DNA of 64,000 nucleotides from Halobacteriovoraceae bacterium (GTDB lineage Bacteria; Bdellovibrionota; Bacteriovoracia; Bacteriovoracales; Bacteriovoracaceae). Position 1 is the stretch's first letter. Each line of letters opens with the position of its first letter. The stretch covers positions 1 through 64,000 of the forward strand of contig PAMZ01000018.1 in NCBI GenBank assembly GCA_002707495.1, given 5' to 3'. The notes beneath the pieces are model-generated. The model ran no database searches. It was not told the DNA's origin and was given only the letters and a program-made list of their open reading frames with translations. This document shows positions 26,467-34,176 of this stretch, one piece after another. The position numbers and the translations under genes are program-made.

Positions 26467-27426
26467 TTAACGTGCAGCGCGAAGTGAAAGTTTTTGATCT
26501 AGCATTTGAAGCGTTGGAACGTAGTTTATTCGGTGAGAGGTGAAGCCTATATTTTGTCCTCGAATATCTCCGCCAATTAAAATTTCTGTCTTATCACCAA
26601 GCTTCTCAGTAAAATTTGTAATGTATTCATCCAGTCTTCTCGCGTAAGAATTATTATAACTTGAACTCACCCCTAGTACGACTAAGTCGGCACCGATTTG
26701 GTTGCAAGCTTCAGACAAAGACTCTCCAGGCATACTTGGTCCTAGGTAATAAAATTTCAAATTATAATATCCACATAAAAGTGAAGCGATCATAATTCCA
26801 AATTCATGTAATTCACCTTCTGGTGTAGATAAAGCAATAATTTGATCTGAATGATTAGAGCTTCCAATGCTTGTATAGAGCTGTTGTCCGATATGAAATT
26901 TGATTATCGCACTTAAACTATGTTCTTGGGCAATAGTGAGTTGACCATTTTCAACCTGCTTTCCTACCTCTGCTAGCAGAGGAGTGATAAGGCCGAGGGC
27001 AAATTCACGAGGACCGACAAGATTTTTCACCTTATCTAATTCATGGGAGATAATATCAAGCTTGTAATTCATTAAAGCCATGATCAGATTTTGCAGAGTT
27101 TGGTGAACATCAACTTTTTCTGTAGAAATAGGGTCTGCAGTGATTTTCATCCCGTTCCCATTCAAGCTTCTATCCCCAACAAACTCATCATACATCTCCC
27201 CTAAGGCCTGCTCGTTGAGTTTTGCCACGTCAGAAATAGCATTTCCTAGCTTCACTAATTCGTGAAGTTTTTTAAGTCTGTCGACGTCTTCTTCACTGTA
27301 TATTCTCTTTCCCGTATCCGTTCTATTTGGAACAACAGCACTATAGCGCTTCTCCCAGGCCCTAATAGTATGGGCATTAATTCCCGTAATCTTAGAGACA
27401 AATTGAATTGAGTAATTGCGTTCCAT
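26467..27426 (-). CDS. MerR-family regulator with B12-binding domain (CarH/LitR-like)
   Basis: A 319-residue regulator. Residues 5-70 form a MerR winged helix (GINAHTIRAWEKRY). Residues 110-185 resemble the helical cap of cobalamin photoreceptors, with E168-H169 conserved. Residues 195-315 are a Rossmann-type B12-binding domain with H207 in ELHEFG, matching the D/E-x-H-x-x-G cobalamin-ligand motif. In CarH a Trp ten residues before the Glu packs against the adenosyl group; here that position is V158, so light sensing may be altered or lost. It is divergent from the GS-like gene and probably controls the intergenic palindrome. AAGGAG precedes the ATG. Confidence 0.85.
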   Translation of the reverse strand: MERNYSIQFVSKITGINAHTIRAWEKRYSAVVPNRTDTGKRIYSEEDVDRLKKLHELVKLGNAISDVAKLNEQALGEMYDEFVGDRSLNGNGMKITADPISTEKVDVHQTLQNLIMALMNYKLDIISHELDKVKNLVGPREFALGLITPLLAEVGKQVENGQLTIAQEHSLSAIIKFHIGQQLYTSIGSSNHSDQIIALSTPEGELHEFGIMIASLLCGYYNLKFYYLGPSMPGESLSEACNQIGADLVVLGVSSSYNNSYARRLDEYITNFTEKLGDKTEILIGGDIRGQNIGFTSHRINYVPTLQMLDQKLSLRAAR

Positions 27427-27500
27427 AACGGCTCCTTAAATTATTTGTACACATACTACACGTTTCCTAGACAAAACCAAGATGAGTCTTATGTGCAAAA

Positions 27501-27529
27501 CTTAGACGTGTCTAAGTTGCCGATATAAT
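27501..27529 (+). promoter_or_regulatory. Probable MerR operator and promoter
   Basis: CTTAGA-CGTG-TCTAAG (27501-27516) is an inverted repeat with 6-bp arms, lying just upstream of TATAAT at 27524-27529. MerR-family proteins bind dyads in the -35/-10 region, so this is a likely target of the divergent MerR/B12 gene. A related ACGTGT word lies on the other side near its own start. Confidence 0.6.
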
Positions 27530-27577
27530 TCCAATAAAATCAGCTAAATAAATAGTTATTTCACCCGAAAAGCCGAT

Positions 27578-28891
27578 ATGTCTGAAAATAACCTTAAAAA
27601 GCAATTAAGCTTTGGCTTTGAGCAAACTTTTACTATTGAATCTTGGTGGACTGACCCTGGTTTTACCGCCACTTCTGACACTCCTCTTAAGCGGGAGAAG
27701 ATGCTTCATTTAGCTGATCACCTAGCTGAAGAACTAAAGGGTAAATACTTTGAAAGCAAAGACATCTGGGATCATATGCAATATGAGGTGACTGATTCAA
27801 CTGGCAAGACTCAGTTTTACGTCACCATGGATCCCGGCAGCATCGAAGTCAAAACTCCTCCAGTTTTATGTGAGGACACTGAAAAAATGGCTGAACCCCT
27901 CTTTATTGCCGCAGAAAATGCAGGCCTGGTTGCTTATCGAAGCTGGTGGTATGGAGTAAAGGGTGGAACTGAAGGCGGATGCCATGTAAACATGGGGGGA
28001 TTTTCTCACGATACAAATCCTCTTTATAAAGAGCCTGACTTAGTCGTGAAATACGCAGCTTATATTCATAATAGACCTTGGCTTCATTTTCCTTTTATGG
28101 GCTTAGACGTTGGTCCTGGTGGAAATGCCATGCGAATGGATGAAAAAGAAAATTACGATCAAGTCAAAAAGAAATTTGATGAATACAAATTGGATACAAA
28201 AAAACCCTCAGAGATTCATCCCTACTTTAGTGAAACAAATTTGATTTCGGACAAAGCTTCTTTTCCCTCGCTTTATAAATTTAAAGAAGGTCTTTATCTC
28301 ATTGAAGATCGAGGACAAGAGTCCTTAAGAGAAGCAGAAGATTTTTATTTGGTCTCAGTTTTAAGGCTTAAAATTTTAGAGTCTTTACAATCTCAAGATC
28401 AATTGGAAGAACTTAAAAACTTTCCTCACCTTCATAGTGAACTCTTAACATCATTCGCCCTTTGGAGGGAATTTCAAAACTGGTCTAACCAGATTGGACT
28501 CTCCACTGAAAAGTATCGTAGGTTTTTTGAAAGGCAATTTCCTAAGCTTGAATGGGGTCAAAATATTCCCTCTCAAATTTTCCTTCGCGATGGAAGAAGA
28601 CCAAGAGTCATTAAAGATATACAAAAGCGCGGCGAAACAATTATAAGTAAAACTATTGATACTACTTATAAGAGATTTGAAATTTACACAGATCAACAAG
28701 TGGACGCAATTGAAGTTGAAACTCCTGGAGTTGAGGTCATTTCACCCTTAAAAACCGAAGGGGATCAGTCTTACGTTTATATAGATCTCAAATACGATCA
28801 AAACAACCCCTTAATGTATATTAAGATTTCAAAAGGTGCTGAAGTTTTAGAGTCTGCCACTTTTAATATCAACGATATGATGTGGACTTAG
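27578..28891 (+). CDS. GS/GCS-fold amidoligase-like enzyme
   Basis: A 437-residue cytoplasmic protein. FGFEQTFTIE at the N-terminus, MDPGSIEVKTPP near residue 88 and GTEGGCHVNMG near residue 130 look like the acidic and His-containing strands of the glutamine synthetase/glutamate-cysteine ligase fold, as in amidoligase-type proteins that join an amine to a carboxylate using ATP. A C-terminal beta-rich part (about residues 350-437) seems to be an extra domain. The substrate is unknown and the fold call is from motif likeness only. The gene is divergent from the MerR/B12 regulator and overlaps the convergent DUF1295 gene by 4 bp. Confidence 0.45.
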   Translation: MSENNLKKQLSFGFEQTFTIESWWTDPGFTATSDTPLKREKMLHLADHLAEELKGKYFESKDIWDHMQYEVTDSTGKTQFYVTMDPGSIEVKTPPVLCEDTEKMAEPLFIAAENAGLVAYRSWWYGVKGGTEGGCHVNMGGFSHDTNPLYKEPDLVVKYAAYIHNRPWLHFPFMGLDVGPGGNAMRMDEKENYDQVKKKFDEYKLDTKKPSEIHPYFSETNLISDKASFPSLYKFKEGLYLIEDRGQESLREAEDFYLVSVLRLKILESLQSQDQLEELKNFPHLHSELLTSFALWREFQNWSNQIGLSTEKYRRFFERQFPKLEWGQNIPSQIFLRDGRRPRVIKDIQKRGETIISKTIDTTYKRFEIYTDQQVDAIEVETPGVEVISPLKTEGDQSYVYIDLKYDQNNPLMYIKISKGAEVLESATFNINDMMWT

Positions 28892-29652
28892 TTTTCCTCA
28901 GGAAACCAAGGGACAAAAAGTGATGTTCTTTTTTTATAGGTTTGATACTTAGAGTTTTCTGCGTACTTTTCAGATCTCTTTAGAAGTGGAATCCCAGAGA
29001 CCTTCAATAGAAAAAAGATAATTGTCATTGGCCCAATTGCTGTCCACCATGGTGATACATTCATAGTAAAAATAAAAAATCCCACCCACATACTTGCTTC
29101 ACCAAAATAATTGGGATGTTGAGAGTATTTCCAAGCACCTTCAGTATAAATCTCACCTTGGTTTTCAGGTTTGGATTTAAATTTTGCAAGCCCAAAATCT
29201 CCCCAAGATTGGAAAATAAATCCGTAGATAAAAAAAGCTAAACCTAGGAAATGATTCGCGCTCAAAACATACTCTTGATCACTTTGAAAATAAAAATAAA
29301 GAGGGACTCCAATTAAGCTCTGCAATCCGAATTGTAAGAGATAGACTCGTAAGTAAGCATTGAGTGCAAGTGAGCCTTTCCAATCTTTTCTCATATTAGT
29401 ATAGCGCTGATCTTCTACACCGTGACTTAAAAGTCTCCACCCTAGATAACCTGCTAATCTTAGCGCCCATATCGTCACCATTGCGAGCAATACTGTTTGA
29501 AAAAAGCTAGGTCTTTCCAGCAATAAGTAAGACGTTATCGACATCACCCAAAAACCAAGAGACCAAAAAATATCGACCACACTTAAATCATTTCTGATCA
29601 AAGCCCAAAGATAAAATACGTGCATGAGAATTAGGGGAGCTAAATAGGCCAT
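28888..29652 (-). CDS. DUF1295-family membrane protein (steroid 5-alpha-reductase-like)
   Basis: A 254-residue protein with about seven membrane segments. The C-terminal signature WKYSQHPNYFGE is that of the DUF1295 group, which belongs to the superfamily of NADPH-dependent lipid reductases and isoprenylcysteine methyltransferases. It may reduce or modify a lipid product in the inner membrane. It is divergent from the type III PKS, with about 80 bp between starts, and overlaps the convergent GS-like gene by 4 bp. A functional link to the PKS product is an inference from position. Confidence 0.8.
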   Translation of the reverse strand: MAYLAPLILMHVFYLWALIRNDLSVVDIFWSLGFWVMSITSYLLLERPSFFQTVLLAMVTIWALRLAGYLGWRLLSHGVEDQRYTNMRKDWKGSLALNAYLRVYLLQFGLQSLIGVPLYFYFQSDQEYVLSANHFLGLAFFIYGFIFQSWGDFGLAKFKSKPENQGEIYTEGAWKYSQHPNYFGEASMWVGFFIFTMNVSPWWTAIGPMTIIFFLLKVSGIPLLKRSEKYAENSKYQTYKKRTSLFVPWFPEEN

Positions 29653-29734
29653 GACTTAAAGATAATTGTTATACATTAAATTTGTCTATCTAAAGATCGT
29701 GACAAAAGGTTATCCAAAGTGGATAAGACCAATT

Positions 29735-30820
29735 ATGGCAAGCTATCTCTCACACTTTGTATCCTATCTTCCTCCTTATAAGGCAGATCAAGTGGATTCT
29801 TTAAAATGGCTTGAGACTCTGCATCAATTAAGAGAGAGCGACAAAAAAGAGCGAGTCTCCCTTTTTATGCGCAAGTTTGGAGTGTCTCCTGAAAAAATTA
29901 AAACGAGAAGAAGCTTTATAGAAGACTTTATTTCAGCTGACTTCCAAAGTAATAAGCTTTTTGTGGAAAGAAATTCATTCAACCCGAACCTAACCGCGAG
30001 AACTGAATTAGCTCAAAAAGCCTTAGAAAATGCCACTCAAAAGATCTATGAAGAAAATCAACCCTCACCCCAACATCTATTACACGTTAGTTGCACCCAT
30101 TATGAGTCACCTTCAGCAGCTCAAAAAATAGTTTTAGAGAAAAATTGGGATACAATAGTTACGCATTTGTATCATATGGGATGCTATGCTGCTCTTCCAG
30201 CAGTGAGGACTGCAAGTGCACTTTGCACACAGGGACGGGTGGATATTATCCACACCGAGATATGTTCGCTACATCTAAATTGTGATTCCTACTCACCAGA
30301 GCAATTAGTAGTACAGTCTCTTTTTGCTGACGGTGCAATTAAATACAGTTGTTCTTCAGATTATATTCCAGGAGAAGGCAAGGCCTTCGAAGTCTTATCA
30401 CAACATGAGATTTTGGTTCCAGGAACTTCAACTGATATGACCTGGAAACTTCACTCTGATCGATTTGATATGACTCTCTCTAAAAATGTTCCGAAATACC
30501 TCGGAGAATACTTATCTGACTTTATGCAAACACTTTTTGAAGAGGCCAATCTTGACTATGAAAACCATAAAGAAGAGACGATCTTTGCGATCCACCCTGG
30601 AGGACCAAAAATTATCGATCTTGCTCAAGAAATACTCGAACTTCGTGACGACCAGGTGGAAAACTCTAAGATAGTGCTAAGATCTCGTGGAAATATGTCA
30701 TCCGCTACCCTACCACATGTGTGGTCAGATATTCTTGAGCAAAATGATGACAAGTTAGTTGCCACAGTTGCCTTTGGGCCTGGACTCACTATGACGGGAG
30801 CTTTACTTAGAATATGTTAA
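29735..30820 (+). CDS. Type III polyketide synthase (chalcone synthase family)
   Basis: From the ATG at 29735 the protein has 361 residues. The Cys-His-Asn triad is clear: C150 in HMGCYAALP, H287 in AIHPGGPK and N320 in GNMSSAT, followed by the family's FGPGLTMTG. These enzymes extend a fatty acyl starter with malonyl-CoA and cyclise it to alkylpyrones or alkylresorcinols. A TTG at 29666 or GTG at 29699 would extend the N-terminus, but the extension looks untypical; no strong ribosome site marks any of the three. Four genes follow with overlaps, forming one operon with a His/Glu-rich membrane protein, a methyltransferase and a TPK-like protein. Confidence 0.88.
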   Translation: MASYLSHFVSYLPPYKADQVDSLKWLETLHQLRESDKKERVSLFMRKFGVSPEKIKTRRSFIEDFISADFQSNKLFVERNSFNPNLTARTELAQKALENATQKIYEENQPSPQHLLHVSCTHYESPSAAQKIVLEKNWDTIVTHLYHMGCYAALPAVRTASALCTQGRVDIIHTEICSLHLNCDSYSPEQLVVQSLFADGAIKYSCSSDYIPGEGKAFEVLSQHEILVPGTSTDMTWKLHSDRFDMTLSKNVPKYLGEYLSDFMQTLFEEANLDYENHKEETIFAIHPGGPKIIDLAQEILELRDDQVENSKIVLRSRGNMSSATLPHVWSDILEQNDDKLVATVAFGPGLTMTGALLRIC

Positions 30821-31257
30821 TCAGTATTTGGATTATTCAAGGTATCTGTATGCTTGTAGATGAATTCTATTTTCACCATAAAAGAGGACTTGGAAAATGG
30901 GAATCATGGGGACACCCTATCGATAGTTTTTTATTTTTGAGCTGCTTCTTATATGCATATTTTTTTTCGTACTCTAAAGAGAACGAGATGTTTTTTTGGA
31001 TTCTCTCAATACTTTCCTGCTTAATTATTACCAAAGATGAATTTATACACGCCAAGCAGTCATCTGCTCCAGAGAATTATCTGCACGCTTTCCTATTCAT
31101 TCTTCATCCATTAGCACTCCTCGTTCTTTACAGATTTTGGAGCCTGGAAAATAGTTTTTTTATCTTGATACAAATTTTAATCATAACCTTCTTTATGTTA
31201 TATCAGATTCTTTATTGGAATTTTTTAAGGAAAAACCCTTATGCCATCTCAAATTAA
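30814..31257 (+). CDS. Small His/Glu-rich membrane protein in the PKS operon
   Basis: A 147-residue integral membrane protein with four to five segments. Acidic and His residues cluster at segment edges: DEFYFHHKR (residue 17), WGHPIDS (32), KDEFIHA (about 71), and ENYLHAFLFILHP (about 83). The two DEF-x-x-H motifs and the His-Pro pairs suggest metal binding, as in membrane di-iron enzymes. No known family is recognised. It overlaps the PKS stop by 7 bp and the methyltransferase start by 17 bp, so it is expressed in step with both and probably acts on the same lipid. The enzyme idea is an inference. Confidence 0.6.
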   Translation: MLISIWIIQGICMLVDEFYFHHKRGLGKWESWGHPIDSFLFLSCFLYAYFFSYSKENEMFFWILSILSCLIITKDEFIHAKQSSAPENYLHAFLFILHPLALLVLYRFWSLENSFFILIQILIITFFMLYQILYWNFLRKNPYAISN

Positions 31258-31972
31258 TAATGAATTTTACAATGAGCTGGGAGAAGATTGGTATCAAGCT
31301 GATGATCATGCCATTGCTCTTTTAAGAGCCGAGCAAAAGGTAAAAAATAATTGGGTACATCGTGAGATTCAGAAAAATCATCCAAAAGCGCAAGCCATTC
31401 TAGATATTGCTTGTGGAGGTGGATTCCTCTCAAACTCACTTGCTCCCCACTACACTAGAGTGTGCGGAGTCGATGCTTCAGAAACTAGCATCGAAATAGC
31501 TAAAAAACATGATGAAACGAGTAAAGTTGAGTACCAAGTAGCAGATGCCTACAAGCTTCCTTTTGTCGATGATGAGTTTGATGTCATCTGCCTTATGGAT
31601 TTTCTGGAACATATTGAAGAACCTGAAAAAATTATCATGGAGGCCACAAGAGTCTTAAAGCCTGGCGGACTTCTTTTCTACCATACCTTTAATCGTAATA
31701 TCCTATCCTACTTCATCATTATCAAAGCCGTTGAGTGGCTCGTGCCCAATGCTCCAAAAAACCTCCATATTTACAGACTGTTCATAAAGCCTGTCGAATT
31801 ACTAGGATTTTTAGAGAGAAATAAATTAACCTGCGTTTCCATGCTGGGGATTAAGCCTAAGTTTGATAAGTATTTTTTTAAGAGTATCTTAAAGAGAAAA
31901 GTTCTTCCTCAATTCGACTTTGAGTTGACGACCTCAACGACTCTTGCTTATCTAGGTATGGCCAGAAAATGA
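31241..31972 (+). CDS. UbiG-like SAM-dependent O-methyltransferase
   Basis: A 243-residue class I methyltransferase. Motif I is ILDIACGGGFLS (about residue 48), followed by the acidic VCGVDAS strand, VADAYKLPF, and FDVICLMDFLEH. It resembles UbiG/Coq3, which methylates phenolic hydroxyls of quinone precursors. In this operon a natural substrate would be a phenolic or pyrone lipid made by the type III PKS. This matches known type III PKS clusters that include a methyltransferase. It overlaps its neighbours by 17 bp and 4 bp. Confidence 0.8.
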   Translation: MPSQINNEFYNELGEDWYQADDHAIALLRAEQKVKNNWVHREIQKNHPKAQAILDIACGGGFLSNSLAPHYTRVCGVDASETSIEIAKKHDETSKVEYQVADAYKLPFVDDEFDVICLMDFLEHIEEPEKIIMEATRVLKPGGLLFYHTFNRNILSYFIIIKAVEWLVPNAPKNLHIYRLFIKPVELLGFLERNKLTCVSMLGIKPKFDKYFFKSILKRKVLPQFDFELTTSTTLAYLGMARK

Positions 31973-32559
31973 TGGAACAAATCAAAAACTACCTCGAAGA
32001 ATCTCCTCATGAAATAGCCTTAGTCGGGCCATTGGCAGAAGGAATAACTATAAATGAATCGATCCCGACACTTTATATAGATGCGGGAGCAAAATTCAAA
32101 AAAATAAAAGGGTATAGCCTAGGAGACAACGACTCCTTCGATGGAAAACTTGACTATATTCTCCCAGCTAAAAAAGATTTTTCGGATTTAAGTTTCGCCC
32201 TAAGCCTTATTCCTAAAAAAACCAAAAAATTGTGGTTATACGGATTTCTAGGCGGACGAAGAGATCACGAGTTCATCAATTTTGGTGAGTGTGCCAGATT
32301 TTTAGATCAAAGAACTCAAACCCAAATCGTTTTTGATCCTCATACCTCCATTTTCTCACAGGGTGAATGGAGTCTCAATATTGAGTGTGAATTTAGCATC
32401 GTAAGTTTTGTAAGACAAAGAGTAAGCCTCATAGGCACATGCGAATACCCTCTTAACAATGACTGGCTTGAGCCTCATAGTTCCCATGGCCTTAGTAATC
32501 ATGGGTCTGGCAAAATAAGCTTAAAATCTGAAAAGCCACTGATTCTTTTTTTAAACTAG
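31969..32559 (+). CDS. Thiamine pyrophosphokinase-like protein
   Basis: A 196-residue protein with the landmarks of the thiamine pyrophosphokinase fold: GDNDSFDG near residue 52 (TPK has GDxDS), KKDFSDLSFAL near 67 (TPK has a D-x-T/S-D element before a helix), FLGGRRDHEFINF near 92 (TPK has GGRxDH) and a C-terminal LSNHGSG region. TPK transfers pyrophosphate from ATP to thiamine. Divergence and the PKS context leave open a different acceptor. It overlaps the methyltransferase stop by 4 bp and closes the operon. The fold is moderately sure, the substrate is not. Confidence 0.6.
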   Translation: MMEQIKNYLEESPHEIALVGPLAEGITINESIPTLYIDAGAKFKKIKGYSLGDNDSFDGKLDYILPAKKDFSDLSFALSLIPKKTKKLWLYGFLGGRRDHEFINFGECARFLDQRTQTQIVFDPHTSIFSQGEWSLNIECEFSIVSFVRQRVSLIGTCEYPLNNDWLEPHSSHGLSNHGSGKISLKSEKPLILFLN

Positions 32560-32757
32560 GAGCACTTTGTCTCTATTGAAAGTGTCAAACTCCCCCACAA
32601 GATCTATTTATTTGTAAGATTCTATCCTTATTTTAAGTATTTAGGATGTAAGACTGCTTACCTTAACGTTAAGATTTGTTGAGGTTGTGTAAAAAAGTTA
32701 CTCTCATATTTCAAAGGCATACTTAATGTTTTAAACTCCGCGCGGATTGAGGGAATT
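32560..32757. promoter_or_regulatory. Intergenic region with CTTAACGTTAAG palindrome
   Basis: A perfect 12-bp palindrome, CTTAACGTTAAG, lies at 32662-32673, about 85 bp before the outer-membrane protein start, and may be an operator. A CACTTT/AAAGTG stem (32563-32568 with 32579-32584) follows the TPK-like stop but lacks a T tail. GAGGGAA gives the ribosome site of the next gene. Confidence 0.4.
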
Positions 32758-34176
32758 ATGAAAAAGTATGCCATTTTATGTTTAATTTTTGGATCTAGTG
32801 CCTTCGCGCAGACCATTACCCAGCAAAATATTCTACAGGGGGTAGTGCCCCAAAACTTAGACGCGCTTAAATACAACGAGCTGATCTTCGATCGAACCAT
32901 ATACGATGACAGAGTCTATTCCGATTCTAGAAAAACAGAACTAGGTGACCAATCAGAAGTTGATCTTGCTTTTCGCTATCACACAGATGAATCGACTTTT
33001 GCACGGTTTAGAATGGCCACGGACCCTAGCGAAAATCGATTCGACAATAAAACTTCTCGCTTTGAAATGATTTTCTCCAAAAGATTTAGTCAAGTGACGT
33101 TCCAACTAGACCTGGAACTTCTCACTGATGATACCGAAGATGGCACAGACTCAAGTGGAGTAAGTTTAGGACTCGATTTAGATAGTGATGATACCTTCAT
33201 TAACTTTGCTAAAGGAAATTTCTTATTCACTTTCTATCCTTTTAATTTCAGAAGTGATGTGGGAGACGAGTTTAACACCCTGGACGTTAGTAGGATTAAT
33301 TTCATAGAAGGCTCCCCAACGACAGTAAGTGCAACCCAAACAGGAAATGAAAGAATCGTCTCTAAGACAATTCCTGGGTTAGAACTTCAATATTTATTCG
33401 GTCGTTCCAGCGTTTACGTTGGATACGGAGTTGCAACTTATTTATATCCAACGAATGAAAGTTTTGAATTACCAGATAATCCATCTGCCACAGCCTGGGA
33501 GCGAAAAGAAACAACAGCGTTCAAAGCAGGGTACTTATTTCTAGATAATGATAAAGCGAAAGTGAATCTACAATTCTTAAATCACACAAATAGCGAAGAA
33601 ACGGGGTCACTACTTCAAAGTGCAGCTTCTTTAAACGTGTTTAAGAGATTCTCTTCCTGGGTCACTGAGTTTGAATATACGACTACTGTAGCCGGGGATG
33701 CGCCTTGGGATGTTAATAGAACTTCTGCTTGGTTTGCTAACTCAAATGCACTTCTACCGTACTTCGTTGATGCTAATGACGAAAACCAAGATTGGTTTGG
33801 TGAAACAGGGTACGCTGCTTCTTTAAAAATTGGAAAAAATATTGAAAATATCACTCCTTATTTGGGACTAAAATATCAGAGTGAGTTCTTTATTTTTCAA
33901 GGCTTAGAGTCTGCTCATAATCTTAGAACAAACACAGACGAGCTGTCACATGGAGGTCTTTCGAGGGTAGCCGTAGGAGCCTATTTTTACTATGGAAATA
34001 TTTATTTCAGACCTGAGATCGAATTTCAATCGGCACAAAACCCTGTTTTCTCTAATGCCACTGATCTTCAGGCTGATCGTCAATTATCAACCTTTGAAAA
34101 ACAAAATACACTTTTAACTGTTAACGTTGTCTATACCTTTGACGGCGGTAGTAATAATCAAACGTGGTGGTTTTAA
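32758..34176 (+). CDS. Outer-membrane beta-barrel protein
   Basis: A 472-residue exported protein with a signal peptide cleaved near residue 17 (AFA). The rest shows alternating polar/aromatic strands with Asp/Asn-rich turns and ends in a Trp-Trp-Phe C-terminus, the aromatic end expected for outer-membrane barrels that fold through the BAM complex. No porin family is recognised; transport of nucleotides or nucleic-acid fragments is suggested only by its partners, a lipoprotein and a nuclease. Its stop overlaps the next ATG (TAATG), so the three genes form a coupled operon. Confidence 0.7.
   Translation: MKKYAILCLIFGSSAFAQTITQQNILQGVVPQNLDALKYNELIFDRTIYDDRVYSDSRKTELGDQSEVDLAFRYHTDESTFARFRMATDPSENRFDNKTSRFEMIFSKRFSQVTFQLDLELLTDDTEDGTDSSGVSLGLDLDSDDTFINFAKGNFLFTFYPFNFRSDVGDEFNTLDVSRINFIEGSPTTVSATQTGNERIVSKTIPGLELQYLFGRSSVYVGYGVATYLYPTNESFELPDNPSATAWERKETTAFKAGYLFLDNDKAKVNLQFLNHTNSEETGSLLQSAASLNVFKRFSSWVTEFEYTTTVAGDAPWDVNRTSAWFANSNALLPYFVDANDENQDWFGETGYAASLKIGKNIENITPYLGLKYQSEFFIFQGLESAHNLRTNTDELSHGGLSRVAVGAYFYYGNIYFRPEIEFQSAQNPVFSNATDLQADRQLSTFEKQNTLLTVNVVYTFDGGSNNQTWWF

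Noticed and set aside
29666..29734. TTG start of the type III PKS at 29666
   Set aside because: The 23 added residues have no PKS features and no ribosome site precedes them; the ATG at 29735 is preferred, though not certain.
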